DNA of 64,000 bases from Microbacterium sp. SLBN-154 (GTDB taxonomy: Bacteria > Actinomycetota > Actinomycetes > Actinomycetales > Microbacteriaceae): the NCBI RefSeq assembly GCF_006715565.1, contig NZ_VFNL01000001.1, positions 2,418,001-2,482,000 of the forward strand. Reading direction: 5' to 3'. The position numbers and the translations under genes are program-made. Each line of letters starts with the position of its first letter. Position 1 is the first letter of the stretch. Shown piece by piece: positions 35,043-43,984 of the stretch. A model generated the notes under the pieces. It had not been told where the DNA came from, did not search any database, and saw only the letters and a list, made by a program, of their open reading frames with translations.

Positions 35043-36611
35043 TCACGACGACTCGGCGAACTCCATGATGCGGCTCCCCCGCCGCTCGAAGACGGCGGAG
35101 CCGACCGCGATGCCGGCGATCGCCGTGAAGCCCCCGATCGCAAGGCCGCCCCAGAGAGCGAGGGTCGTCGCCTCCTCGTCTCCGCCGAGAGACAGCCATC
35201 CCCACCACGCCACGGGGGCGCTCAACACCATCGCACCGATCATGACGAACGCCTGAGCGAGCGCTCCGCCCGAACCCGTGCGCTGCGGCTGCTGGAAGGG
35301 ACTGTCTCCGGGACGGGTCACGGGGTAGGGCCAGGTCGCCGACGTGATGCTCGAGAGCCCGAGCCCGCACAGGAACAGCGCGGCGCAGAGCCCGGTCATC
35401 GTCGGCAGCGCCGACCACCGGCCGTGGAGCGAGATGCTGATCGGAACCGCCACCGCCAGCAGGACGACGCCGATGAGGATGATCGGGACGAGTCGCCCGA
35501 TGCGATCCGAGGCGCCGCGAACACCGCTGCCGATGTGCATCCACACCGCGGTGGAGTCGTACGCGAGATCGTTGTGGGGCAGCCATCCGAAGAAGAGCGC
35601 GGCGACCGGCACGGGGACGAGCACCGCGATCTCCAGCGGCACACCCGCCACTAGGAGCGGCACGACGGTGAGCGCGGCGGCGACCGGGATCACCAGTACG
35701 TTGACCAGATACCGCCTGTCGGTCAACCAGTACAGCAGGCTTCGCGCGGCGATCGCGCCGCCCGGAGTGCCCGGGGCGACAGCGAACCAGCCGAGACCAC
35801 CGCGCTCACGACCGGTGAGCGGACGCTCGGATGTGGTGAGGAGGACCCGGACCAGCCAGAACCACAAGCCGGTGAGCGCGGCGACGGTGAGGAAGGCCAC
35901 GAGGAACGACAGCGGGGCGGCCTCGGCCCCGGTCACCACCAGTCCAGGGAAGGCCCACGCCGCACCGAGCGGTGTGAGGGCGAGGATCTCGACCGCCTCC
36001 GACAGCTGAGACGGAACGGTTCCGCGCCACTCCAGCGACGCGAGGAACACGCCGACCGGCACGACGACGACGAGGACGGCGAGGATGAACAGTCCGGTGA
36101 GTTCGCGAGAGCGGCGCTCGCGCAGGAACAGGGACGTGACCGCCATCCCGACGCGCGCGAGCAGGCCGCAGGTGACGACAGCGAGGATGATGCCGAGCGC
36201 GCTCGCCCACCACGGCGTGCCGAGCTCGCCCCAGGTGACGCCGGCCGCCACGGCGACGGCCGTCAGCGCAGCGATCGGTACGCTCACCAGCCCGACGGCC
36301 GCGATCGTCGCGGCGAGCGGGGCCGGGGCGAGCCCCAGAACGGCGAACCGGCGGGGATCGAGCGGGTCCGAGACCGAGGCCACGACCGGCGCGAGCGCGA
36401 ACCCGAGGGTGACCCCCGAACCGCCGAGCACCGTCACGGCGAGCACGACGCCCGCGCGCGCGTCGGCCAGCGTCAGCAATGCCCAGCAGCCGGCCACGAC
36501 TGCCGCGATGAGCACGATCGATCCGAGGATCATCCGGGTGAGGTGGCGTCGATCGCCGCGCAGGGCACCGATGACGAGAGCGATCCTCAGTCGGAGAACG
36601 TGTGCAACCAC
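35043..36611 (-). CDS. ABC exporter permease subunit (about 12 membrane helices)
   Basis: 522 aa starting at GTG, overlapping the ATPase gene by 25 bp. About 12 hydrophobic helices are spread from residue 27 to 515; the middle loop (about 260-275) is RGGLGWFA-like and faces the cytoplasm. It resembles ABC-2-type permeases found beside ATPases of the adjacent kind. The substrate is not known. The strict coupling with the ATPase gene shows they form one exporter. Confidence 0.83.
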   Translation of the reverse strand: MVAHVLRLRIALVIGALRGDRRHLTRMILGSIVLIAAVVAGCWALLTLADARAGVVLAVTVLGGSGVTLGFALAPVVASVSDPLDPRRFAVLGLAPAPLAATIAAVGLVSVPIAALTAVAVAAGVTWGELGTPWWASALGIILAVVTCGLLARVGMAVTSLFLRERRSRELTGLFILAVLVVVVPVGVFLASLEWRGTVPSQLSEAVEILALTPLGAAWAFPGLVVTGAEAAPLSFLVAFLTVAALTGLWFWLVRVLLTTSERPLTGRERGGLGWFAVAPGTPGGAIAARSLLYWLTDRRYLVNVLVIPVAAALTVVPLLVAGVPLEIAVLVPVPVAALFFGWLPHNDLAYDSTAVWMHIGSGVRGASDRIGRLVPIILIGVVLLAVAVPISISLHGRWSALPTMTGLCAALFLCGLGLSSITSATWPYPVTRPGDSPFQQPQRTGSGGALAQAFVMIGAMVLSAPVAWWGWLSLGGDEEATTLALWGGLAIGGFTAIAGIAVGSAVFERRGSRIMEFAESS

Positions 36612-38086
36612 TCCAGGCCTTCCACATCGCTCAGGCCTCCGGCCAGCTCGATGAAGCGCTGCTCGAGCGTCAATTCGCCGCGCACCTCGTCGATGGTGCC
36701 CTCTGCCAGGACTTGCCCCGCCACGATGACCGCGACCCGGGAGCAGACCCGCTCCACGAATTCCATCCCGTGACTGGACAGGATGACCGTCCCGCCGTGC
36801 GAGACGTAGGCCGACAGGATGTCGAGGATCACCGCGCTCGAGACCGGGTCGACCGACTCGAACGGTTCATCCAAGACCAGGAGCCGCGGCGAGTGGATCA
36901 GCGCACCGGCCAGCATGATCTTCTTCACCATCCCGGCGGAGTAGTCCGAGACCACGCGGTGGAGCGCGTCGGTGAGGTCGAACGCGCGGGCGAGGTCTGC
37001 GCTGCGCGCCTCGACCACCGACGAGGGGAGCCCCCGGAGCACGCCGTAGTAGTAGAGGAGCTGACGTCCGGTGAGACGGTCGAAGGTGCGCAGCCGGTCG
37101 GGCAGCACACCCATGAGCTTCTTGGCCTGCAAGGGCTTCGCGCCGGCGTCGACGTCGCCGACCCGGATGGTGCCCCGGTCGGGTCGCAGCAGCCCGGCGA
37201 TCATCGACAGGGTGGTCGTCTTGCCCGCACCGTTCGGGCCCACCAGCCCATAGAAGGTGCCGGCGGGGATGGTGAGGTCGATTCCGTCGACCGCCCGCGT
37301 TCCACCGAATGATTTCGACACCCCGCGCACCGTGAGGGCCGCGTGGTCGATGTCGGGCTCGGGGAGGTCGAGGCTGTCGGCGAGTGACAGCGGGGGGCTG
37401 TCGTGGAGACGGGAGGCTTCCGTCTCCCCGGGTGTCTCGACGGAACCGGAAGGAGGCTCGTCGAGAGTCGTCTCCGGGCTCGGGGGCTCCTCGACCGGGG
37501 GCTCCTGCACCGGGGGCTCCTGCACCGGGGACTCCTCGACCGGGGACTCCTCGACCGGGGACTCCTCGACCGGGGGTTCCTGCACCGGGACCGCTGCGGA
37601 CGGCACGGGCAGGGGCGGGCGGGGAGGGATGACGATCGCGTCGTCGCGCACCGAGGGCAGCGGCGGCACGGGCGGCACGATGACGGCGTCGGTGTCGGGG
37701 AAAGCAGGTCTCGGCGTCGACACCGGCTCGCCGACGACGCCCGGGACATCGGTGCTCGGGCTCGAGGGGGGCGCGTCGCGCGGCGGGGCGGTGGTCTTCT
37801 GCGCCGGAGTCTTCCGTGCGGGGGTCTTCCGTGCGGGACTCTTCCGCGCCGGGCTCTTCCGCGGCGCCCGAGGTGCGCGCGGCGGAGCCCCCGCGCTCTG
37901 CGCCTTCGCCTCCGCCGCTGATTCGGTCGCCTCCGGGGCGGCGGCCGACTTCGCATCATCCTCTGAGTCGGATGCCGCCAGGGGCGGAACGAGCTTGATC
38001 TCGACCTCACGCGCCACAACGCCGTGGTCGTCGCTGTCGGCGCGAGCCGTGTCAGCGTCGTCGGGCATCGGGAGTGAGGGAGTCAC
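36587..38086 (-). CDS. ABC transporter ATP-binding protein with long low-complexity N-terminus
   Basis: 499 aa. Residues 1-250 are disordered. KSPARK/KTPARK Lys-rich repeats (about 78-98) are followed later by a tandem ESPVE/EPPVQ stretch (about 167-202). Residues 255-495 form a full ABC ATPase with Walker A GPNGAGKTTT and Walker B LLVLDEPFESVDP. The signature is replaced by SDYSAGMVKKI, with Ser-Ala-Gly-Met in place of Ser-Gly-Gly. The start is uncertain: GTG at 38086 is in use here, ATG at 38068 is possible, and neither has a clear ribosome site. The permease is encoded just downstream. Confidence 0.85.
   Translation of the reverse strand: MTPSLPMPDDADTARADSDDHGVVAREVEIKLVPPLAASDSEDDAKSAAAPEATESAAEAKAQSAGAPPRAPRAPRKSPARKSPARKTPARKTPAQKTTAPPRDAPPSSPSTDVPGVVGEPVSTPRPAFPDTDAVIVPPVPPLPSVRDDAIVIPPRPPLPVPSAAVPVQEPPVEESPVEESPVEESPVQEPPVQEPPVEEPPSPETTLDEPPSGSVETPGETEASRLHDSPPLSLADSLDLPEPDIDHAALTVRGVSKSFGGTRAVDGIDLTIPAGTFYGLVGPNGAGKTTTLSMIAGLLRPDRGTIRVGDVDAGAKPLQAKKLMGVLPDRLRTFDRLTGRQLLYYYGVLRGLPSSVVEARSADLARAFDLTDALHRVVSDYSAGMVKKIMLAGALIHSPRLLVLDEPFESVDPVSSAVILDILSAYVSHGGTVILSSHGMEFVERVCSRVAVIVAGQVLAEGTIDEVRGELTLEQRFIELAGGLSDVEGLEWLHTFSD
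37482..37586. repeat. Seven 15-bp tandem repeats coding Glu/Pro-rich pentapeptides
   Basis: Seven consecutive 15-bp units with consensus GGGGRCTCCTSSACC lie inside the ABC ATPase gene, in frame. On the coding strand each unit gives Val-(Glu/Gln)-Glu-(Ser/Pro)-Pro. The units differ only at a few positions, which suggests recent slippage and possible length variation between strains. Confidence 0.92.
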
Positions 38087-38125
38087 TTCATCACGCTATC
38101 AAGCGCATCCGATTCGGCGAACGGG

Positions 38126-38154
38126 TTGTGAGGGAACCGTCATCGTTCGATATA
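38126..38154 (+). promoter_or_regulatory. Candidate sigma-70-type promoter for the LicC-like gene
   Basis: TTGTGA at 38126-38131 and GATATA at 38149-38154 are separated by 17 bp in an unusually A/T-rich stretch for this genome. They lie about 125 bp upstream of the TTG start. A TATTAT further down (38191-38196) is a second -10 candidate without a good -35. Confidence 0.35.
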
Positions 38155-38237
38155 TCACAAACCTGCAACGACGGGAAGGTATTATGCCTCCTCACAGGGG
38201 ACATGGCTACCATCAGATGGGCACAACGGAGTGTCCA

Positions 38238-38251
38238 GTCGGTTAACCGAC
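38238..38251. promoter_or_regulatory. 14-bp perfect palindrome, operator candidate
   Basis: GTCGGTTAACCGAC is fully self-complementary and lies about 30 bp before the TTG start of the LicC-like gene, downstream of the candidate promoter. The location suits a repressor binding site. No regulator gene is adjacent. Confidence 0.45.
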
Positions 38252-38279
38252 AGTGAATCACACACTCCAGGAGCAGATC

Positions 38280-38972
38280 TTGACCGTTCAGACCGTAATT
38301 CTCGCCGCGGGCATGGGCTCGCGGCTCGGCCGCAGCCTGCCCAAGCCGCTCACGGAGCTGAACGACGGCCGCAGCATCATGCGGCAGCAGCACGACAACA
38401 TCCGGGCCGCATTCGGCGACGATGCCCGCATCACCACGGTCGTCGGCTACCGCGCCGAGGCCATCGTCGATGCTTTCCCCCAGGCGGATTACGTCTACAA
38501 CGACCGGTACGACCAGACGAACACCTCCAAGTCGTTGCTGCGCGCCCTGGGCGCGACCGGCAAGGGCGGCGTGTTGTGGATGAACGGCGACGTCGTGTTC
38601 GACCCGCGGGTTCTCGGCCGGGCCATCGACCTCATCGAGAACGACCGCTCCTTCGTCACCGTCAACACCGCCAAGGTCTCGGAAGAGGAGGTCAAGTACA
38701 CCCTCGACGAAGACGGTTTCGTCAAGGAGCTCTCCAAGACCGTGGTGGGCGGGATCGGCGAGGCTGTCGGCATCAACTACATCTCCAGCCGCGACAAGCG
38801 CGCCTTCATCCGCCAGCTGAACCGCGTAGCCGATCAGGACTACTTCGAGCGCGCGCTCGAGCTGGCGATCATCGAGGACGGCCTGCAGCTGCGCGTGATG
38901 GACATCTCCGACCTCTACGCGGTCGAAGTGGACTTCGCCGAGGATCTCGAGCGGGCGAACCTCTTCGTCTGA
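38280..38972 (+). CDS. LicC-like phosphocholine cytidylyltransferase family nucleotidyltransferase
   Basis: 230 aa. The TTG is preferred because AGGAG lies eight bases before it and the protein then begins MTVQTVILAAGMGSRLG, the nucleotidyltransferase start. An in-frame GTG at 38253 is the alternative. Conserved parts are LAAGMGSRLGR, the KPL motif, YNDRYDQTNTSKSL and the metal-binding WMNGDVVFD. LicC-type enzymes make CDP-choline or similar for cell-surface polymers; the exact substrate is not known. The region downstream holds teichoic-acid-like genes, which supports a surface role. Confidence 0.86.
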   Translation: MTVQTVILAAGMGSRLGRSLPKPLTELNDGRSIMRQQHDNIRAAFGDDARITTVVGYRAEAIVDAFPQADYVYNDRYDQTNTSKSLLRALGATGKGGVLWMNGDVVFDPRVLGRAIDLIENDRSFVTVNTAKVSEEEVKYTLDEDGFVKELSKTVVGGIGEAVGINYISSRDKRAFIRQLNRVADQDYFERALELAIIEDGLQLRVMDISDLYAVEVDFAEDLERANLFV

Positions 38973-39049
38973 TTCTTCCGGCGCGTCGCTCGCCGGCCGA
39001 CCGAAGTCAACACCCAGGGCGCAGACGCCCCTCTCGTAGGATCGCCGGC

Positions 39050-39982
39050 ATGGCTGAGAAGGTGCACCGCATCCATTCGATGACCGACGACGCGCCATGG
39101 CACGGCGGCCTTCCGCCTGCCGGGTCCGACGAGCACCCGCACGTCGTCCGTCTCTTGGATCGGGTACTGGCCATCCAGCGTCCCGTGGTGCTCGCGCATC
39201 TGCGGAGCATCCGGCTTCGACACCCCGACGCGACACCGGCTCAGATCATCCGCATCCTCGAACGCCGCTACCTCACCGCCGTCACCACAGGCGGGGCGGC
39301 CGTCGGTGCGACTGCCGTCGTGCCCGGCGTCGGCACCGGGGTCACCCTCGCCCTCAGCGGCGTGGAGACCATCGGCTTCCTCGAAGCGACGACGCTCTTC
39401 GCTCAATCGATCGCCGAAGTGCACGGGATCGCGGTCTCCGACCCCGATCGGGCACGCGCGCTGGTCCTCACCATGATGCTCGGCACCGAAGGCGTGGACC
39501 TGCTGCGTCAGCTCGCCCAGCAAGCGAGCGGCAAAGGTCCGGGGCGCGACTCGTACTGGGGCGAGATCATCACCACTTCCCTCCCCCGCGCGGCGGTCGG
39601 GCCTCTGGTCGACCGCTTGAAGTCGACCTTCATCCGGCAGTTCGCCGCCCGAGGAGGCGCGAGCTGGCTGGGTAAGGCGCTCCCCTTCGGCATCGGGGCG
39701 GCGGTCGGAGGCGCGGGCAACCACATCCTCGGTCGACGCGTGCTCGTCGGATCGCGGCGCGCCTTCGGGCTTCCGCCGGAGATCCTTCCGGCCGATGTGG
39801 AGCCGCGGCCCGGAGCACAGCGAATGGAGTCGGCAGCCGTGGGAGGCCTGCGACGCGCCGGGGCGATGGTCGCTGGCGCGACCGGCACGGTGGTGCGCGC
39901 GGTCGGTCCTGGACGACGGAGAAGCAGAGCGCAGCGCACCGTAGGCGCGACCGCTCCAGACGGTGGCGAACCGACGGGGTGA
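39050..39982 (+). CDS. EcsC-like protein of unknown function
   Basis: 310 aa. A hydrophobic Gly/Ala-rich core (about 78-125, AVTTGGAAVGATAVVPGVG) and a second (about 200-240) suggest membrane association. The C-terminus (about 270-310) is basic and disordered. The Gly-rich helices with polar flanks resemble EcsC/DUF697-type proteins, but the match is not certain. The gene has an ATG start 78 bp after the LicC-like gene on the same strand; no ribosome site stands out. Confidence 0.65.
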   Translation: MAEKVHRIHSMTDDAPWHGGLPPAGSDEHPHVVRLLDRVLAIQRPVVLAHLRSIRLRHPDATPAQIIRILERRYLTAVTTGGAAVGATAVVPGVGTGVTLALSGVETIGFLEATTLFAQSIAEVHGIAVSDPDRARALVLTMMLGTEGVDLLRQLAQQASGKGPGRDSYWGEIITTSLPRAAVGPLVDRLKSTFIRQFAARGGASWLGKALPFGIGAAVGGAGNHILGRRVLVGSRRAFGLPPEILPADVEPRPGAQRMESAAVGGLRRAGAMVAGATGTVVRAVGPGRRRSRAQRTVGATAPDGGEPTG

Positions 39983-40112
39983 CGCGGGATCCGACGAACG
40001 ACGAGACCTCCGACGGCAATCAGCGCCCCGGCGGGCGGACACAGATATCCGGTTCAACCTGGGGTTGAGGGTTTCGGGTCTCGATGTCGGCGGCTGGTGC
40101 GATCATTCATAC

Positions 40113-41507
40113 ATGCGTTCGAACCCGCGGCTCACTCTCCTCAGCGACGAGGACCGGTCTGAGCTGACCGGGGTGCTCACGCGGGTGGAGGCCGCGCAGG
40201 CGGCGTTGGCTGCGGCGGAAGCGGAGCAGACGCGAGCGTTGGCTGACGCGGGGGCGTTCGCGGCGCGGTTGGCGGAGGGGTCGACGGCGGTGGTGCGGGA
40301 CCGGGACATGGCGCTGCGGGGTGTGGCAGCGGAGATCGCGGCGGCGGTGCGACTGTCGGACCGGGCGGTGCAACGCCAGATCGATTCTGCGTTCGCGTTG
40401 GTGAACGACTACCCGGCGACGGTGCACTGCCTGGAGAAGGGGCTGATCACCCGGGCGCATGTGGCCGTGGTGGAGGATGTCGGGCGTCGCGTGCCCCTCG
40501 AGCTCAAGGGTGAGTTCGATCAGCTCGCGGCGGAGATCTGTCTCGACGAGACCCCGGGTCGTGCCCGCGCGGATCTGGAGATCCTCGCCCAGCGGATGAA
40601 CCCGCGGACACTGACCGAGCGGCATGCGGGGGCGTTTCGTGAGCGGAAGATCGTCCGCTACCCGATCGGGGACGGGATGTCGGAGCTGCGGGCCGTGCAG
40701 TCCACGGTGCTGATCGAGGGGATCTTCCAACGCATCACCGACGAAGCCCACGCGGTCATCACCGCCCGAGAACCCGGGGCGGATACGGACGTTATGCCGG
40801 ACACCCGGTCCCTGGACGAGGTCCGGGCTGACCTGTTCGCCGACCTGCTCCTCACCTCCACCCCGAGCCTGGACCCGACCGGTGACCTGCCGGGCGGGCT
40901 GGGAGCGATCAAGGCGAAGGTGCAGGTCGTCATCCCCGTGATGGCGCTGATGGGTCAGAGCGATGTCCCGTGCGATCTCGCCGGGGTCGGACCCATCGAC
41001 GCCGACACGGCGCGGCTGTTGGCGGGGAACAGTGACGGCACCTGGGAGCGGCTCCTCACCCACCCGGTCACGGGGTTGACGATGGCGGTAGACCAGTACC
41101 GGCCGACTGCAGCGATGGACCGGTTCCTCAAGGGTCGCGACAAGCACTGCCGGTGGCCGGGATGCCGGATGCCCGCCCGAAAATGCGAGGTCGACCACAA
41201 CCACGACGCCGCCCTGCGCGGGAAGACCGAGATCTGCAACCTCTGCTGCCTCTGCTGCCTCTGCCAACGGCACCACAGCATGAAACAGTTCACCGCCTGG
41301 AAAGTCCGACAACTCCCCGGCGGGGTCATCGAATGGACCTCCCCGACCGGGCGGGTGTACGTCGACAACCCACCGGGCCACGGAGTCCACTTCTCCCCGG
41401 AAGAGGACGTCCCCGACGACCTCTGGGTGAAATGGACCACCTTCGCCGGAGAATTCCGGATCACCGACCACCCCGTCGACAACCCCCACGAACCCGCGCC
41501 CTTCTAG
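40113..41507 (+). CDS. HNH endonuclease of the DUF222/13E12 repeat family
   Basis: 464 aa. The N-terminal DUF222 domain (about 20-330) has RLAEGSTAVVRDRDMA, helical blocks and a RVPLELKGEFDQLAAEI segment. The C-terminal HNH motif includes CRWPGCRMPARKCEVDHNHD and then Cys-Asn-Leu and Gln-Arg-His-His. Family members occur in many copies in actinobacterial genomes and are thought to be of mobile origin; their activity is largely untested. Between Asn and the His pair a Cys-Cys-Leu unit is duplicated, changing the usual spacing. Only the promoter-like AT patch at 40105-40115 precedes it. Confidence 0.9.
   Translation: MRSNPRLTLLSDEDRSELTGVLTRVEAAQAALAAAEAEQTRALADAGAFAARLAEGSTAVVRDRDMALRGVAAEIAAAVRLSDRAVQRQIDSAFALVNDYPATVHCLEKGLITRAHVAVVEDVGRRVPLELKGEFDQLAAEICLDETPGRARADLEILAQRMNPRTLTERHAGAFRERKIVRYPIGDGMSELRAVQSTVLIEGIFQRITDEAHAVITAREPGADTDVMPDTRSLDEVRADLFADLLLTSTPSLDPTGDLPGGLGAIKAKVQVVIPVMALMGQSDVPCDLAGVGPIDADTARLLAGNSDGTWERLLTHPVTGLTMAVDQYRPTAAMDRFLKGRDKHCRWPGCRMPARKCEVDHNHDAALRGKTEICNLCCLCCLCQRHHSMKQFTAWKVRQLPGGVIEWTSPTGRVYVDNPPGHGVHFSPEEDVPDDLWVKWTTFAGEFRITDHPVDNPHEPAPF
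41241..41265 (+). repeat. 9-bp tandem repeat inside the HNH motif
   Basis: CTCTGCTGC occurs twice, followed by CTCTGCC. It encodes Leu-Cys-Cys, Leu-Cys-Cys, Leu-Cys at residues 377-384. A single copy would give the usual spacing between Asn-Leu and Gln-Arg-His-His. Confidence 0.9.
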
Positions 41508-41535
41508 TCTCCGGCTGGATGCTCCCGTCCCGGCC

Positions 41536-42828
41536 TCAGTCGAGCTCCTCTTCCCCCTCGCGGTCTGTGGAGTCCTGGACATCGTCCTCGCCGTCGTCCG
41601 ACCCCGCGCTGCGCAGGTGCCAGTCCTCCCACGAGGCCATGAGATCCGCCACAGCGGAATGGAACCGCTCCGTGGCGGCCCCGGGGGTGGTGTCCCCGAA
41701 ATAGTGGCGCACCCAGTGCTGCAGCCGCGAGACGGCCTCGGGATCCTGCAGCACACGATCGGTCTCGGCGACCACGTCCGACGCACGGTCGGCGTCCAGC
41801 CACTCGCAGGCCGATAGGTACCCGTGAGCGTCGACAGCGGCCGCAGGGTCGGCGGGACGTGTGATGAGGAGAGGCTTGCCCGCGGCGAGGCGGTCGTAGA
41901 CCATGGCGGAGATGTCGGCGATGGCGATGTCGGCCGCGGCGAGCTGCCACCCGAGTTCGGGTTTGTCGTCGAAGACGTGGTGGGCCGACGGGTCTGCGGC
42001 GTTGGCCTCGGCGAGAGCCGCGATGATGCGCCGGTTGGCTGAGCCGTACTCGGGATCCACCACACCGGACCGAGGATGGGGACGGTACACGACGCGATGT
42101 CGACCGGTGGCGAGGAGCGCCGTCATCAGGGCCTCGCCGTGGGTCCGGATGGAGCCGTAGTGCGCCGAGGGACGATCCCCCTCCCAGGTGGGGGCATAGA
42201 GCACCACGGTCCGCTCATCGATCGGATAGGGCACCGATCCGGAGTAGTGATCGGCCTGGGGCCGGCCGATCTGCCTGGTCCGCCGATCGAGATCGTAGTC
42301 CCACAGCACGCGGGACAAGCGGTCCCGCGCGGCCTCGCCCGCGATGAAGGCGACGTCGTAGGCCTTGTACTGATTGGTGGTCATGTACATCTTGTCGGAC
42401 TCGCCGTGGTTGATGAACACATGCCAACGCCGCCCGTAGCGGAACATCTGGAAGTTCCGCGTGTTCTGGTTCACGTAGAAGACGACACGGATGTCCTCGG
42501 CGATGAGAAACTGCTCGAGGTCGCGCACCGTCGGCACGAATGCAACCGGGAGGGCACCGTCTTCCATCAGGGCGCGGGCGCCCGTGACGGCGCGGCTGAG
42601 CACGACGACCGGCCAGGTGCGCGCCAGCTCCTGCAGGGGGCGGTACCACTGCCGCATCTGGTACATGTTGACCGCGCCGTCGGCGAAGTACACCGCGATC
42701 CGGTAGTGATCCTTGGGAAGGGGCGGCGCGCCCGCCTGCCGTCGACGGACATCGGCGACGGCAGCCCGATTGTCCAGAGCCCGCCGCACCAGGGCGAGGG
42801 CCTTCCCCGCGTCGGACACCCATCTCAC
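41536..42828 (-). CDS. CDP-glycerol glycerophosphotransferase family protein
   Basis: 430 aa. N-terminal part with YRIAVYFADGAVNMYQM, then the family's NHGESDKMYMTTNQ region and the second half with LYAPTWEGDRP, VYRPHPRSGV and ADISAMVYDRLAAGKPLL. These are the blocks of TagF-like wall polymer polymerases. The C-terminal about 30 residues are acidic and disordered. Product and acceptor cannot be told. It is divergent from the GT2 gene by 40 bp. Confidence 0.9.
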   Translation of the reverse strand: MRWVSDAGKALALVRRALDNRAAVADVRRRQAGAPPLPKDHYRIAVYFADGAVNMYQMRQWYRPLQELARTWPVVVLSRAVTGARALMEDGALPVAFVPTVRDLEQFLIAEDIRVVFYVNQNTRNFQMFRYGRRWHVFINHGESDKMYMTTNQYKAYDVAFIAGEAARDRLSRVLWDYDLDRRTRQIGRPQADHYSGSVPYPIDERTVVLYAPTWEGDRPSAHYGSIRTHGEALMTALLATGRHRVVYRPHPRSGVVDPEYGSANRRIIAALAEANAADPSAHHVFDDKPELGWQLAAADIAIADISAMVYDRLAAGKPLLITRPADPAAAVDAHGYLSACEWLDADRASDVVAETDRVLQDPEAVSRLQHWVRHYFGDTTPGAATERFHSAVADLMASWEDWHLRSAGSDDGEDDVQDSTDREGEEELD

Positions 42829-42868
42829 CCGTCCAGACTAGCCAGCGGTCGCGTGACATGATCGACGG

Positions 42869-43963
42869 GTGGAGGCAGACGACAGGAAACGACGGGTTGC
42901 GCCCGCCGTCCCTGCCGATGCAGGAGTGTCCTTCATCATGCCCGTGCTCAACGAGCGCGACTATCTGGCCCGTGCGGTCGAAACCGTGCTGATGCAGGAC
43001 CTCGACGCCCCGATCGAGCTGATCCTGGCTCTCGCACCTTCCAGCGACGGCACCACCGCGCTCGCATCCGCACTCGCGGCCGGCGACTCTCGTATCGTCC
43101 TCGTCGACAACCCCGCCGCCGACATCCCCGTCGGGTTGAACATCGCGATCCGCGCGAGCAGGTACCCCACGATCGTGCGAGTCGATGCGCACTCCGAGCT
43201 CGAGCCCGGGTACACCCGCCGCGCCCTGAAGACCCTCTCGCGCGTCAGAGCCGCCAACGTCGGCGGCGTGATGCGGGCAGACGGACGCACACCCTTCCAG
43301 CGCGCGGTGGCGCGGGCCTACAACTCCCGGATCGGCCTGGGCGGGGGCGCGTATCACGGAGGGGGCGTCGAAGGCGACGCGGAGTCGGCGTATCTCGGCG
43401 TCATGCGACGGGCGGTCCTCGACGAAGTGGGCCTGTTCGACGAGTCGATACGCCGCGGCGAGGACTGGGAACTGAATCTCCGCATCCGCCGGGCAGGCTA
43501 CCGCGTATGGTTCGACCCGACACTGTCGGTGACGTACTGGCCGAGGGAGAGCTGGACCCGCCTCGCGCGGCAGTTCTTCGCCACGGGAAGGTGGCGCGGC
43601 GAACTGGTACGCCGCTATGGCCTCGTCAACTCGCTGCGCTTCTTCGCGCCGCCCGCCCTCGTCGTCGTCGCCGCGGCATCCGTCATCGTGGCCGTCCTTC
43701 AGATCACCGGTGTCCTCAGCGGCATCCCGTCGCTCCTCGCCTCCGTCGTGCACGTGCCGGTGCTCGCATATCTCATGCTCCTCCTGGTCGTCGCCGCGGG
43801 TCCCGGCGGCGGCAGAGGATGGCGCGACAAGACGTGGACCCTCGCGGTGCTGCCGACGATGCACCTCTCGTGGGGCACGGGGTTTCTCATCGGCCTCGTC
43901 CGCGGGGCCGACGACACCGTCGACACCTCGCGCATCGGGGATCGCAACACACCCCTGCCGTGA
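42869..43963 (+). CDS. Glycosyltransferase family 2 protein with C-terminal membrane helices
   Basis: 364 aa starting at GTG. GT-A fold: GVSFIMPVLNERDYLARAVE, a metal-site block TIVRVDAHSELEPGYTRRA, and RRGEDWELNLRIRRAGYRVW with the catalytic-base Glu-Asp. Hydrophobic helices at about 266-285 and 292-310 and a re-entrant segment at about 325-345 anchor it. It resembles membrane-linked glycosyltransferases that act on lipid-linked polymers. Divergent from the phosphotransferase above it and convergent with the next. Confidence 0.9.
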   Translation: MEADDRKRRVAPAVPADAGVSFIMPVLNERDYLARAVETVLMQDLDAPIELILALAPSSDGTTALASALAAGDSRIVLVDNPAADIPVGLNIAIRASRYPTIVRVDAHSELEPGYTRRALKTLSRVRAANVGGVMRADGRTPFQRAVARAYNSRIGLGGGAYHGGGVEGDAESAYLGVMRRAVLDEVGLFDESIRRGEDWELNLRIRRAGYRVWFDPTLSVTYWPRESWTRLARQFFATGRWRGELVRRYGLVNSLRFFAPPALVVVAAASVIVAVLQITGVLSGIPSLLASVVHVPVLAYLMLLLVVAAGPGGGRGWRDKTWTLAVLPTMHLSWGTGFLIGLVRGADDTVDTSRIGDRNTPLP

Positions 43964-43984
43964 CCGCGCGACGGCGCTGCGCTC

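Noticed and set aside
37482..37586. Possible CRISPR array
   Set aside because: Units are direct, 15 bp, without spacers and in frame inside a coding region.
40113..41507. HNH gene as part of an insertion sequence or intein
   Set aside because: No terminal repeats, target duplications or intein splice motifs are visible at the edges; it stands as an independent gene.
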